From Augochlora pura (Eukaryota; Arthropoda; Insecta; Hymenoptera; Halictidae): a stretch of DNA of 64,000 nt. Below are positions 11,710 through 23,395 of the stretch, piece after piece. The stretch is from assembly GCF_028453695.1 (NCBI RefSeq), contig NC_135776.1, positions 7,262,663 to 7,326,662 of the forward strand, in the 5' to 3' direction. The first letter of the stretch is position 1. Every line of letters starts with the position of its first letter. The notes under the pieces are model-generated. The model made no database searches. It worked only from the letters and a program-made list of their open reading frames with translations, and was not told where the DNA came from. The translations under genes were made by a program, and so were the position numbers.

Positions 11710-11780
11710 GATAGATAGATAGATAGATAGAGAAATAGAGAGAGTGGGGGGAAATAGATAGAGAGGCAGAGAGAGCTATT
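11710..11780 (+). repeat. GATA microsatellite passing into GA-rich run
   Basis: About five perfect ATAG/GATA tetramers (11711-11731) pass into an irregular GA-rich stretch with AGAGAG runs to about 11780. Confidence 0.8.
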
Positions 11781-12634
11781 TTTAGAGTTTTATTTCTATC
11801 GGATAAGCGATTGGAAGCCCAGGACTTTACGGGGAAATACGTTTTCAGTCAGCATATTTGATTATTTGCCGTTTCAACTTTTAATGCATTTTGGTGCACG
11901 GCATCGGACACGATAAGCTGACAGACCCACGGTCCTAGATGCCAGGATTCAAATATTTTCCTAAATGTAATAAGTCTCTTGAGAAACATGAGGTCGGCTG
12001 GGGCAATATTGATATGGGAAAAGTCCTCCTCCGTGCTTTACGATTCTCACGAAAGTCGCATCCATCCTTCGCTCATATATGCATGCATGGAGGAGTCGAA
12101 TTCTCATTTTAAAATACAGACGTGTTACGGATATATCCCCCGGGTTAACATTAATATTTATGAAAATCCTCCGAAACTAATTCCACGTTTTTGTTCTTTG
12201 TCTGCTCGGCATGTTACGTCCTTGGAATTACTTTTGGGAAAAGTGGCACTCTTTTCTTGCTAGTTGACAACATATATTTATATATTTTAAGTAAATTGTG
12301 TTGCTAATCATTGTTAATAAACGGTATTGTTAATCGTTTCTTTTCTTTTCGAATTTTGGTGTCAGTAATATTTAGAAAACAGTATTATGAATATTTTTTT
12401 AGTAAATAGTATTTGTATAATGTAGTAGGGTATATAATGTATAGTGTATGTAGTAGAGTATGTAATGCATAGTGTACATAATGTAATTTATAATAATGTA
12501 TTTTATAGTTGATCCCATTGAGCTTAAAGTCATGAAATGTTCATGACAGTCTCTCTACACGTTTTTAGAAAATTAACTTCGAATAATAATATTATTAAAA
12601 TTTAAAAACTAATATAATATTACTATCATTAAAA
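11781..12634. other. Mixed stretch, no gene recognised
   Basis: Moderate GC to about 12260 with a 94-codon open frame (11979-12263) of no known family, then AT-rich. A 33-bp diverged duplication containing AGTGTA and GTAGTAGGGTAT/GTAGTAGAGTAT lies at 12420-12485. Confidence 0.4.
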
Positions 12635-12666
12635 TTTAATTAGTTTCTAACAAGAAACTAATTAAA
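12635..12666. repeat. Perfect 14-bp inverted repeat, 4-base loop
   Basis: Left arm TTTAATTAGTTTCT (12635-12648), loop AACA, right arm AGAAACTAATTAAA (12653-12666) pair perfectly. It contains TAATTA-type cores that homeodomain proteins can bind. It is not followed by a U-run or by anything suggesting an RNA gene. Confidence 0.85.
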
Positions 12667-13535
12667 CCGACGAGACTAATTAAAAAACTATAGAAAACAA
12701 CGAATAAAAATCACAATATACTAAACGACTAAATTTCACAATATAAAATACAATTACAAAACACGTATAATTACAATAAAATTTTAAGACAACAAATAAA
12801 ATGAACGATTGCTATAAACTCGCCATAAAGAAAGTTCGAACGACGTAACTACTAAATCTGGCATGCGATTAACAATAAAAAAGAAAACCTAGACCATTCG
12901 ATACGTAAATTCGCAATAGCACTTTAACATTTAGAAAAGAACGGTACTATTTTCGTTGAACAAAAAAAAAAAAAGAAAGGGTAGCCGGTGGTCCGTGAGA
13001 TCGCGAAAGTACCGCAAGTAGAGGAGCCTAAACGAAACTAAAGTCGAGAAGTGAGCACAATGCGGGGACGAATACCAGCGGCAACGCTGTCGCGGAGACG
13101 GTAAAGGAGAAAGGGGTATACAGGACGAAGCAAAGAGAGAGAGAGAGAGAGAAGCACGGGGACCGTAGTAGACAATGTCAAAGACGGTGATGGAGATGGT
13201 AATATTGTACCCGCGCTCGTCGACGACATAGCAATAACAATAATGAAAGCTAGAAGGATTTTCCGATGCCCTTGATGTCGAGGCACAATCCCCTCCCCAC
13301 CCTCTGTCTTCGTTCGGCTCTTCAGCTTCCTGGGAGATTAGCATGAAGCTGTAGAAGAGGCGGACGAAGGGGATAAAGCAGGCAGGCGTATAATCGAATA
13401 ACTAAACGATTGTGTTTGCAGCTGCGAGGGAATACTCGATTATGGGCGAGATTTTTCGACGTTCTACGCGTCGTCGACGACGTAGATCTTTATACGCAAA
13501 CACGCCCTTTATTGCGATATCAACGCGCCAAAGCT
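12667..13535. other. AT-rich then CpG-rich stretch
   Basis: AT-rich to about 12930, then GC-rich to 13535 with a GA run (13133-13152). A 137-codon minus-strand frame (12931-13344) covers this run and is S/L/R-rich with no recognisable domain. It overlaps other open frames and is not called. Confidence 0.4.
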
Positions 13536-13676
13536 TTTATTTCTATCTTTATTTTTATTTTCATTTTTATCTTTATTTCTATTTTTATTTTTATCTTTAT
13601 TTCTATTTTTATTTTTATCTCTATTTTTATTTTTATCTTTTTTGTTTATTTTTATCTTTATTTCTATTTTTATTTG
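13536..13676 (+). repeat. Hexamer-type TTTATC/TTTATT array
   Basis: About 23 units of a six-base repeat, mainly TTTATC, TTTATT and TTTCTA variants, with slippage. It ends directly against dispersed-repeat copy B, which starts at about 13677. Confidence 0.85.
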
Positions 13677-13850
13677 CTACATAAAGTTACTATACAGCTA
13701 GATTTGCAGTCTTTGTGAATTTTTATTATTGCCATAGGATATTTTCAGAAATTAAAGGAAGAGGAAAAAAATTCTCTGACTTTTTTCATAAGTTCACGTG
13801 AAAATCAGCCTTGTTTTCTGTTTCTATAATGATTTTCCTACACTTGTGTT
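13677..13850 (+). repeat. Dispersed repeat, copy B (pair with 3550-3735)
   Basis: Shares ordered blocks with 3550-3735: ATAAAGTTACTATACAGCTA, GATTTGCAGTCTTTGTG, an AT-rich middle, GGAAGAGGAAAA, then a TTGTTTTCTGTTT block. The hexamer array abuts its left edge exactly, so the array may have grown at the edge of the element. Confidence 0.7.
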
Positions 13851-14520
13851 TCGATACTTATTCTACAAAATGTTTGCTTTGTTTAAGATTATTCACAAGG
13901 AAGAAAATTTCTTTGGAAAACGTATAAAATGTTTACGAATTGAAACAATGATGACAATAATATTTATAAGATATCCATTTTCTGAAATCATCGTGAAAGA
14001 GTAATTTTTAATTTATTCATTCATTTTATTCATTATAAACAGAGCACAGTTCTTTTACATAATATTTCTTCATAATTTCTGTCACTATACTTTAAAAATT
14101 CCTGTATTATAGTCTAGAAATATTTTATTAATTCTAAGATAATTTCAAAGCTTTAAACTGCTGTATCATTTATCATTGAAATGTTGAAGTCGAATACTAT
14201 TTCAAGTACTATCATATACATTCTTTTATATTTAAATACAATTATAAATAGTAAATACTTTTTTCTCATAATTCGAACATTTAACGAAATAATAACAATA
14301 TTTCAATAACAATATTCCCAAATAGCATTTAATTAAATAATTAATATCTAAAAATTTTATGCTTACAGAAAAATATTTTAAATTCCCTCATTTCCTTATT
14401 TCCAATCAAATTCTTTCAAATTTTGCCCAGTCTATTTTTCAATTCATCGAAACAACGATAAGAAAAAATGCATTCGCTACCGAGGTTCTATATTATATTC
14501 ATAAATTCAACTCTCACAGC
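13851..14520. other. AT-rich stretch, nothing recognised
   Basis: AT-rich sequence. A GGAAGAAAATTTCTTT phrase near 13898 echoes the dispersed repeat's GA-rich block, so that repeat may extend or be partly duplicated here. No gene is supported. Confidence 0.4.
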
Positions 14521-15235
14521 TCGAAGAGTCGTAGCACGGACTTTTGCTCGGATTTTTCTCGCCGATAGAACGCTTGTCGTCGGCGTCTGGGCCGCGTCGC
14601 GAGGATCTTAATCGCGCGGGGAGCGGTTAAAGGCGGACGCGTTCCATTAAGGCGAGGCCGAGTAATTAAGCGCGGTCACAATCGCAGTCGGACACTCTCG
14701 CCGATAATCTTAATCGGTTCTTTCGCGTGCTTGCACGCCGCGCGATCCGGTGTTTTAATAGATCGCGAGTGGCAATTTCGCGCCCGGTCTCATTGTCTCC
14801 GTTTCTTTCCGGCGCTGCGCGTCGCGCGGCGACGACGGTCCCTCCCATTCTTCTCAACTCTCAAGTCTGGTGTCTGCTTATCCCGAAAGCAATCGAATTA
14901 CGCGCAACGTAAGGACGTTATTCAATTACTGGGCGGACTAGCCCCGGAGGTGGAAAGTAATTTGCAGGCACGATTCGATTACCCTTATCGCGAATTGCTA
15001 TCGGCACGACCGTTGCGTACTAATTACTTTTCGACGACGACGACGGCGTCGCCTCTTTCTCACCTTGGAAGGTGGGCCTACCTCTCTGCTTCTCTCTCTC
15101 TCTCTCTCTCTCTCTCTTTTGCTTTCTCTTTTACGTTTAGTCCAACAACTCTCTTAGCTGACTATAAAATCACGATCGATGCACGCCGAGGTTTTAAGGT
15201 GAAACTGCCTATTATGAGTTGACTGCGGAAGTTTG
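14521..15235. other. CpG-rich patch, no gene recognised
   Basis: One of the most CpG-rich patches. Open frames of 61-163 codons occur in overlapping frames on both strands (such as 14731-15222 plus and 14666-14857 minus). None has recognisable domains, and the 163-codon frame runs through the TC microsatellite. Confidence 0.45.
15091..15118 (+). repeat. TC dinucleotide microsatellite
   Basis: About 14 TC units, perfect, within the CpG-rich patch. Confidence 0.9.
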
Positions 15236-16945
15236 TGCACTCACGATGTGTAATCAATGTGCAGACTATATGCAAGATTATGTAAACTATACGTAAGGTT
15301 ATGTAAACTGTACGTAAGGCATGTATAAACTGTGTGCACCGTAGATTTGATGAATATGCAGTTGTGTCTGAGTTACAGGCGGATTCGTGGAATTGTGTTT
15401 AGTTAATTTATTTAATATTGGGATATATGTAGTACGTAAAAATTTATTTGATGTTACAGAAATTGTTCTAGAAGATAATTGTCATGCATAGTGTGTGTAT
15501 TATTCGATTATTAACGATATTGTATATGTTTTGCAGATACAATATTTGTATATGTTTCCAGAAATTTTAAACTCTATTAATTTTATAATCTATTAACAAT
15601 ATATAAAGTATGGAAGAATTTATTATATTTTGTGTATTCTCTAAAGATGAAAAATATTTCAGTGAAAGTCTCACTTTGTTATTTTTTTTATAAATATGCA
15701 TCTTCGTAAAGTTTCGTATTATGGAACATCGCTGAATTGTGATTTGCTCTTGAAACAGTAGCATAAACGATGCAATAAAAAGTTAATAGAATATATGAAG
15801 GTGAATGTAAAAATATTTTTAACTATTCTTGAACATTATTCTTTACAAATTAACTCACTCAAGTACTCGCAATGTTTAAACTACTTTAAATCACTTTAAA
15901 GTAACCTATTACTTTAAATCACAATAAAGTAATTTTTATCATGTATCACTTACACTAGCGTCATTAATAACATCGCGAAAAAAAATCGCTTCCTCTAAGT
16001 TAAAGAGAAAGGTTCAAACTTCATTCGACTGTAAATAGCATCTCTGAAGAAAATTTTACAAAGTCCTAAATAAAAATAAACAAATAGATTGTTCCCTACT
16101 ATAAAAATTCCTTGGCAATCTCCAACATGACAACCATGACCTCTCATTTACAAAATTACAGCAGTCAAAGTGCATCAAATTTAAAATCCAAGAATACTAT
16201 CTGAAAGTAGAGGTTTCAAGCTATAATTTATAAAAAAAACATAATCATCCTACGATAATTTTTGACAAAGTTATCGTCAGTCAAAGTTGACCAATTTTCA
16301 TGCAAAATTTCTCTATACTGTACTTGTCTCTCGAACAATATTATGTATATTAAAGAGTAACACGAATAATAATAATTTTAATTATAATAAAATCAATAAT
16401 AATCTTATTCCCCCTTGAAAAGCGTTCCATAATAGCTAGTTTTACCTCGATCATACTGAAAGACCTGTCGCGGAAGTTGCGGAAGAAGTGAACCGAGCTA
16501 ATAGGGTGCAATGTTTATCAAAGTCGTCTAAAGGTAAAGGAGGAGGCTGTTACACGCAGGTGTCGTTCCCCTGGTTACATGTTGCTGTGATTAGTCTGCG
16601 GTTCTTTGTACAGACTGTAGGAGTGTCTTGCTTTAGTACCTGAATGGTGTAAGGTTCGTTTCGGCGCAGCGTTTCAAAGACGTCATTTATCTATTCAATT
16701 CCTGTTTCGATCGAAGCTTGTTTCATTCGATACAATAACGTCGACTTTTTAAATTAAAATTTAGCTGAAAATTGTAAAGAATTAAGGAGCCACTGTGTAA
16801 ATATGTAGAGCTGGGCATTGTCAATTTTTAAAGGCATTTTTACTTAATGTGTAGTGTTGAGTATTGTCGAGCATATTTTTAAAGGGATTTTTGATTATAG
16901 GTAAAAAGATTTGATTAAACTAAGATTAAATAACTAAGATTATTA
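15236..16945. other. AT-rich stretch with a small 21-bp duplication
   Basis: Mostly AT-rich. Two to three 21-bp units around TTATGTAAACTATACGTAAGG lie at 15278-15335. From 16400 to 16760 the GC content is moderate. No gene, RNA or element end is supported. Confidence 0.4.
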
Positions 16946-17320
16946 CTGAATACGATCTTTTTTTAGCAATTTAACAAGGGTCTGTGTTTCTGTTGATTGA
17001 GACGAATGATCTCACGTAAGCTTGATATAACATTCTGGTATAAAACATCCACAAATAAAGAAATAAATAAATCAACTTTAGAATAAGAATTCATTTGATC
17101 CATGAAACAGATTTCAACTCTATTAAGAATTTGTAAAAAGATTCCCGGTTCAACATTATTAAATACGCCCTTATTTTAATAATCCACCAAGGGACTGTTC
17201 CTGTTGATTAACCAAGACAAATGACCTTCGCTAAATTATCTTTGCGATAAGAAATCCCTTGATCGATGAAACAGAATTTTTCCCATATTGTGGCTCCGGT
17301 TTAATAATAGCGAACCCCCT
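16946..17320. repeat. About 213-bp diverged tandem duplication, 2 copies
   Basis: The phrase AAGGGTCTG.TTTCTGTTGATT with GACGAATGA (from 16976) recurs as AAGGGACTG.TCCTGTTGATT with GACAAATGA (from 17189). ATTTGATCCATGAAACAGA (17092) recurs as CTTGATCGATGAAACAGA (17258). The offset is about 213 then 166 because of indels. No coding potential recognised. Confidence 0.65.
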
Positions 17321-17506
17321 CCGTCGTACTTAACGAGTTGACTCATCATGGAGATTCCTAGTAATAACCTGTTAAGTAAAAAGCATCGAAGAAAAGGCAA
17401 GGTACATGATAAATACAAATTGTCTCTTTTTTCTCGTAATAAATTATCGCGTTGGATTTATCTGATAAATATACAAACATTATCTTTCATATTACTTCTT
17501 TGATGG

Positions 17507-17606
17507 NNNNNNNNNNNNNNNNNNNNNNNNNNNNNNNNNNNNNNNNNNNNNNNNNNNNNNNNNNNNNNNNNNNNNNNNNNNNNNNNNNNNNNNNNNNNNN
17601 NNNNNN
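17507..17606. other. Assembly gap (100 N)
   Basis: Exactly 100 unknown bases, the usual placeholder for a scaffold gap of unknown length. Features next to it may be incomplete and the distance across it should not be trusted. Confidence 0.98.
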
Positions 17607-18340
17607 AAAAATAATTTCGTTATTTTGATATTATTTGTAGAAGTAAATAATTTTACAGACAAGAATGAACACATTTAATGAACAAATTAATTGTGTTTTA
17701 GCTCTGTATTGATACGATGCTTTTTAACAAAATGATTAGTATGCTGAGGTTCGTGAAAGGATCTAATTAAAAGGAGCAGAAGAACGTGACAATTTAATTC
17801 CGAATAAAGCTAATTTATTTTTAATTTTTATTCTAAATAGAGCTAAGTAATATAAATTATGGCATCGCGAAGTTGGCAGTTCTGCGAAAATCCATTATTC
17901 GAATATACATCGAGGCACTTTGTGACCGGCTATAAATGGACGCGGCGCCATTGAAATCAACTTCTTGGAGAGTCGAATGTGCCAAAAGGCCCCGGAACTT
18001 GTTGAGCAAAGGGTTACAAAGCGGCAGCCGATCGGCCGAGCAGCGGCCCATTGATGACGGACGCGAGACAATATAAGACAGCCGCGGTGCAATTCAATTA
18101 ACATCGAGCCCGTGTTACTTTCAGCGATCCGGTAGGGGACCGTTCGGCGATTGTTCAAGGAGGATTCGACTCGAGGGCTCTGATATTCGAGCGAGCCGAA
18201 AGTCCAAAAGGTTTTTCAAGGGCTGGCCAGTGTGCCCTAGCCGGAAAGGGTACAACTAGGCCTCCCCCATTTGCAGTGGACCCGAGTCGAGAGCAGGTCT
18301 AATATGCTTTAACCACTGCCATCGAGCTGCCGGAATAACC
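17607..18340. other. AT-rich then CpG-rich patch
   Basis: AT-rich to about 17850, then a GC-rich block leading to the purine tract. Minus-strand open frames of 64 and 87 codons overlap in different frames and are not recognisable. Confidence 0.4.
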
Positions 18341-20155
18341 GAGGAGAGAGCGAGAGAGCGGAAGAGAGACAGCGAGAGAGAGAGAGAGAGAGACACACAA
18401 AGAGAGGTAGAGAGAAAGGGAGAGGGTGGAAAGGACAGAGAATAAGAGGGAAAATAAGGGAGGCAGAGGGAGAATAACAGAAACAGAGAATGATAATGAC
18501 AGACGGAGAGAGAGCGAACAAGAAAAAGAAAGAGAGGGGGAGATAAAAACAGAAAGGAAGATTAAAGGAGACGGTATAAAAATAAGAGACACAGAGATGA
18601 GAAGAGAATCAGATAAAGAATACGAAGAACGGTGGAATATAAAGGAAGATATAGAGAGAAGAAGAGAAAAAGGATAATGCGAGAATTAGAGAGGGTGTAG
18701 GAGATAGAGAGATAAAAGTGTAACCTGTTAAGTGGTAAGAAAAATAGAGAATGATAATGAGAGACTGAGACAGAATCAGAGAAACATAAGAAGATGAAAG
18801 GAGACAATGAGAGAACTAGAGAAACAGAAATTCATGAAGAGAGACAGATAGAGAATTAGAGAAACATAGGAAGATAGAAAGAGACAGTGAAAGAACTAGA
18901 GAAAGAGAAATATATAGAGACAGACAAAGAACCAGAGAAGCATAGAAAGATAAAAAGTGATAGTGAAAGAAATAAAGAAACAGAGAAATAAAGACAGAGA
19001 ATTGGTGAAGAAGAAAAAGATGAAGAATGACAGACAGAGAATCAGAGAAACACGCAAAGATAAAGAGACAGTGAAAGAATCCAAGAAGTAGAAAAATATG
19101 AAAAGATACGGTAATTGCGAAACATTAAAGTAAATAATAAAATTAAAAATAAAGAGAGACAGAGGCAGAATTAAAGAAACACAAAAAGTAAAATGGAGAG
19201 AAGAAAAAATCAGGGAAGCAGAAAAAGATAAAGAGAGAGAATGAAGGAAAAACAGAAAGATAAAAAGAAAAGTAATTCCGATCACAGAAATGGAGAAAGG
19301 ATAAAAGAGATACAATTACAGAATAAGAAGAACAAAGAAAAACGAAGAGAGAGCATCATAGAAACACGAGAGGATAAAAAGAAACACAGAGGGCATCAGA
19401 GAAACAAAAGATGATTTAAAGAGAGTCAGTAAATGAATCAAACACGGGGGGTGATAAAGAGAAAGGGAGAAAGACAGAGAAAAAGAGAAATATAGAGAGA
19501 CAGAGAAGGAGAGAACAAGCGAGGGAGAGAGAAAGAGAAAGGGAAATATAGAGGGAAAGAGAAAGAGAGAAAAAATGAGGGAGTAAAAGAGAGAGAAAAA
19601 GAGAAATACAGAGAGAAAGGGAAAGGGAGAAAAAGCGCTTGAGAGAGAGAGAGTGAGAGAGAGAGAGAGAAAGAGAAATAAAGAGAGCAAGAGAAAGAGA
19701 GAAGAAACGAGGGAGAGCAAGAAAGAGAAAAAGAAAAATACAGAGAGCAAGAGAAATAGAGAAAAAGCGAGAGAGAGAGAGAGAGGGAGAGAGAATGAGA
19801 GGAACAAGAGCATCCACAAAATAATAAAATGAGACAGCAAGCTAAAAAGAGAGTCCCAGAGAGGGGTGCTCCCCCGTAAAGGGTGAAGCAATGGCGAGCA
19901 GGAAGGAGAACGACCAAGGGAACAAGAGGAGAATGAAGGAGGAAGAATGGAAGCCGCGAATATTCATAATACGAAGCCGATGGAATAAGCTGATCCTGCA
20001 AACAGGCATTCGTTGGTGCCGACGGGGATCCTGCCAGCATTATGAGAAACGAAAAGTTCGAGGATGAGAGAAACAGAGACTGAGTGGGAGCGAAACAGCG
20101 AGACAGAGAAAAAGAGAGAGGGAGAGCGTGAGAGAGGGAGAAAAGGGAAAGGGAG
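18341..20155 (+). repeat. 1.8-kb polypurine (GA-rich) tract with higher-order repeats
   Basis: For about 1.8 kb the plus strand is overwhelmingly A and G, with occasional T and rare C. Inside it, units of about 76-80 bp are visible at 18780-18990 (landmark GAGAAACATA.GAAGAT at 18779, 18859 and, diverged, 18935). Units of about 56-72 bp are visible at 19487-19760 (landmark GAAATATAGAG at 19487, 19543, 19603, 19675 and 19735). About 19880-20050 is less pure and not repetitive. The long minus-strand frames here (up to 200 codons) read only S, L, F and similar residues and are artefacts. Confidence 0.9.
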
Positions 20156-20360
20156 TTGGGGTTACGCGAAGGGCCAAGAAATTTGAGAAAGGGAAAGGGA
20201 CGAGTGGAACAGAAAATCGACGAGGAGGAAGAGCTTCGGGAAGACTAATAAACGATAGGAAAGGGCGGACTCAAGTATGAGCTGAGACGGGGTGCGTACA
20301 GGCTGATCTAAAAGATGAGACCACGCGAGCTTTCCGTATTTCGTCGGTGTTTTCACTGAG
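20156..20360. other. Moderate-GC flank of purine tract
   Basis: Still purine-biased but with normal complexity; no gene recognised. Confidence 0.4.
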
Positions 20361-20820
20361 AGAACAATATTAACTTTTATAATATGTAATTTTTATTGTA
20401 CTCTACGTAAGTAGAGTATTTCTGAATGATAGATTTTGTGGCTAGAACTATGAAATATTATTGTTTAAATCGTTACTATTATTGCTATTTATCAGAAATA
20501 AAATATATTATTACTTATAGTTACTATTATTACGAAATGTTACTATTTAAATATTATATATTAATAGCAACTTGTTTAAGCTCTTAATTGAAGATGATTA
20601 AAGTTATTAAGAAAAAATTCGATTAATCATTCTAACAAGTCAAGTATAATTTTATTCAAATAATATTTGAAATAATTATTAAAATAAATTCTTCGACTAA
20701 AATTGTATTCAAATAATATTTCGAATAAATTCTACAAATAAAATCGTATTCCTGTATAATATTTCGAATAAATTCTGCAAATAAAATTGCATCTCATGTA
20801 CGATATACAAATTCGCAGTC
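20361..20820. repeat. AT-rich stretch with 41-50-bp tandem units
   Basis: Three to four diverged units at about 20649, 20700 and 20741 share ATAATATTTCGAATAAATTC and a following AAAAT(C/T)GTATTC phrase, with steps of about 41-50 bp. A similar CGAATAAAT-type unit occurs near 47440-47560. The earlier part (20361-20645) is AT-rich without a clear unit. Confidence 0.65.
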
Positions 20821-21775
20821 TAATTACGACGAGCACTCTATCCACTTTAACGAAGTTGTCGACCGTCCCGAAAACGTTTTCCTGAAGTTACCGCAGAGTT
20901 TTCCAGACGGGGTTTTTCACGGTAGCGCATGATACTTCTTATTGGGTGGTTTTGGATCCGCCTGTAAGAAAAAAGGGCGAGCAAACAAGAGAGGCGAAGC
21001 ACAAGAGAAAGAGAGATAGAGAGACAGAGAGACGGAGACTAAAAGTCCAACAGAACGGAGTCTCCTCTTCGACGGTACGGAATTTTCCGACTTCCTTTTC
21101 GTACTCTCTCTTTCTCTCTCTCTTACTCTCTCTCTTCGTGCTGCCAATGAGCCTGACGGAAGGTACGTTCGGTCCTCTCTTCGCCGGCATATTTCTCGGA
21201 AACAGGACTAAGCGTTTATAGTCAATTAAGGCGGCGAGTAGGCAATGCTCTTTGCTGCTCATCGAAAGCGACGGTGAAAACGGCCGTGAAAAAAAAATGA
21301 AGTGGCTCCGCCGAGTGAAGATCGTTTGGCAAAAAAGATGAAACGCCCCGGTGGAAATTCAATCTTCGGCTTCGCTTTGGATACCGCCGACAAAGAATAT
21401 TATTTCGACGGTTCCTTTCAGACCGGGAATTTGACGGGCGCGTTAATGAAATGTGTTTTTCATAAACGCTCGATATAGCGTATCGTACGAAGAAGAAGAC
21501 TGTGTTTAGCTGTTTCGAATTGTCGCGTGGAGCATTATTCGACTAATATTGCCAGGGTGTATCGTCGTCGACAGTTCAGGTGGAAGTTACGGATAATGAG
21601 TTCGTCGAGTATCTTGCGAGGGACACTGCGCGATGATTGGTGGATAACCCGCTGTAGCGGCAATGTGTCGATAATAATGGAGCACGCAATGTGGATAATT
21701 TTAAAGGGAGGAATTTTGACAAAATTATGGACGGTGTGGTGTAACTTTGTTGATAGAGGAGGTAAATGAAATGGT
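20821..21775. other. CpG-rich patch with opposed GA and CT arms
   Basis: GC-rich. A GA-rich run (20967-21040) is followed 60 bp later by a CT-rich run (21102-21136), which together form an imperfect inverted repeat. Open frames of 76-107 codons cross these runs on both strands and carry no recognisable domain. Confidence 0.5.
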
Positions 21776-22260
21776 GACGGAAATTATTTAAGAATACAGT
21801 GAGATATGGTGTAGATTTGTATGTAGTATATGTACAATGTAGATAGATGAGAGAAGTTACATAAATATAATAAAGTTAAAGAGTAATAATCCTGTTGGAA
21901 AAGAATATACACATACATAGTTGTATATGAAATAAATATTGGTGAAATATAGGTGAACAAATATGGATAAAATTAAGTAAATATGTAATAATACAAATAT
22001 AAAGTAATAGATCAGTAATTTTTTCTGGCAATGTTATACCAAAAATATTGAAACAAAAATTTAGCACTAATAAAACACAATATGAAAAATAAAAATAAAG
22101 GAATATATTAGTAATTCTGTTAAGGAAGGACATACAAAAATATTTAAACAGAAATTTAACTCTAATAAAACAATATATAATTACATATAATGATAAAATA
22201 TATATAAATACAACTACTAATTTTTTCCGAATCAAAAGAAAATTTAAATCTTCTGTCTTC
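21776..22260. other. AT-rich stretch, nothing recognised
   Basis: AT-rich. The phrase AACAAAAATTTA/AACAGAAATTTA with TAATAAAACA recurs at 22050-22080 and 22147-22170, suggesting a diverged duplication of about 95 bp. No gene is called; the 128-codon minus frame is I/F/Y-rich. Confidence 0.45.
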
Positions 22261-22299
22261 AAAATCTAGGAATAAAATAAAGAAAATCAGGGAACAAAA

Positions 22300-22378
22300 A
22301 TCCTCTCGTCTCATCAAAGACGAAGAAGTATTAATCAACGCAGTTTTGAGAAAAAATACCATAACGCAAAGAATTAGC
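22300..22378 (-). mobile_element. Decayed TTAA element end (type 2)
   Basis: AGAAGTATTAATCAACGCAG followed by TTTTGAG...ATAACGCAAAG matches the right end of the element at 57557-58441 (AGAAGTGCTAATCAACGCAG, TTCTGAA...ATTGTAAAGGG). The terminal TTAA has decayed to ATTAG here. The matching left end was not found, so this is a fragment. Confidence 0.6.
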
Positions 22379-23395
22379 ATTGCACAAAAGACGAACATTT
22401 CCATCCAAAAACCAAAAATTACCTCTTCCTAACCTCAAATGCATTACTTTGCTCACACACATTGCATTTCAACGAAGCTTCCTATCAACTCACCCTGAAC
22501 TGCGAATTAAAACAAAATACGCGCTCGCAATGAACGTCGGCAATTTTCCTAAAAACGTGCGCCTCGCAGCAGCGCGTTACACGTCACAAAGGGTGAAACT
22601 TGCAAACAGAGCTGATCATTCTCCAACTTCGGCCGACGGTCTTGCGATTATAAATACAAGAGACGACGCTTCCAGCGGCGATACCACGGGCGCAGAAAGG
22701 GAATTGGCAATGGTCTCCCGACGTTTCGGCAGATTTCCTTCCGTCGCGTATCTCCGCTACCCGCCCGCCCCTCCCGCCGTATTCTCATTTCTCGCTCGAC
22801 AATGCCGGTCATTATAAATTGACGAACGGGCAACGCGGCTGCAAATCTATAACGTGGACTGTTTGTTTGGGTGAAATTGGAGGAAAACATTGCGGTCCAG
22901 TCTGGCAGGCCCGTTGGCGATCCACGTCGAGCGAGCTTTTTCACGTGAACCAAAACCCCGTTCGTCCGTCGTCGCCCCCATGCAGACACCCTCTGCCTCC
23001 GCCCTCCTCACCCCTCCCCACCCTCCTCCCTCTTTCGAAGCTTCCGCGACAAAAATTCGTTCGGCCAGCCTGGATCGCGCCAAAAAACAGCTACTTCGAT
23101 TCAAACGTATGTTTGGCGTGTCGGTCAACACGAGCCGCCGGGGGGTGCGTTGCGTATACTTTCCAAACGATTCTTTATGTACATATTTACTACATAGCTC
23201 GTCGCCGCGCTTTTTTATCCCACGGTTCTCCCATTTTATTGTTCGGCCACCGGGTCCATGGCATGTCTGAGACGTTCACGTTTTTCGCGCGGTTTTTGGT
23301 TTGTTCGGATGTTTGGGAGTGTGGATTAGGAGAGTTTTACAGAATTATGTATGGGTATTTTGTTATTTTATCCTATTTATGTTATACTATTTTAT
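22379..23395. other. CpG-rich patch, no gene recognised
   Basis: GC-rich from about 22440. Open frames reach 145 codons (22380-22817), 208 codons (22819-23445) and 126 codons (22890-23270), with similarly open frames on the opposite strand. None contains a recognisable domain. The end of the 208-codon frame runs into AT-rich DNA. I do not call them coding, but this is the patch where an undetected exon would be least surprising. Confidence 0.4.

Noticed and set aside
19316..20040. Overlapping minus-strand frames of 133-200 codons
   Set aside because: Three phases are open at once across the polypurine tract, and all read S/L/F low complexity.
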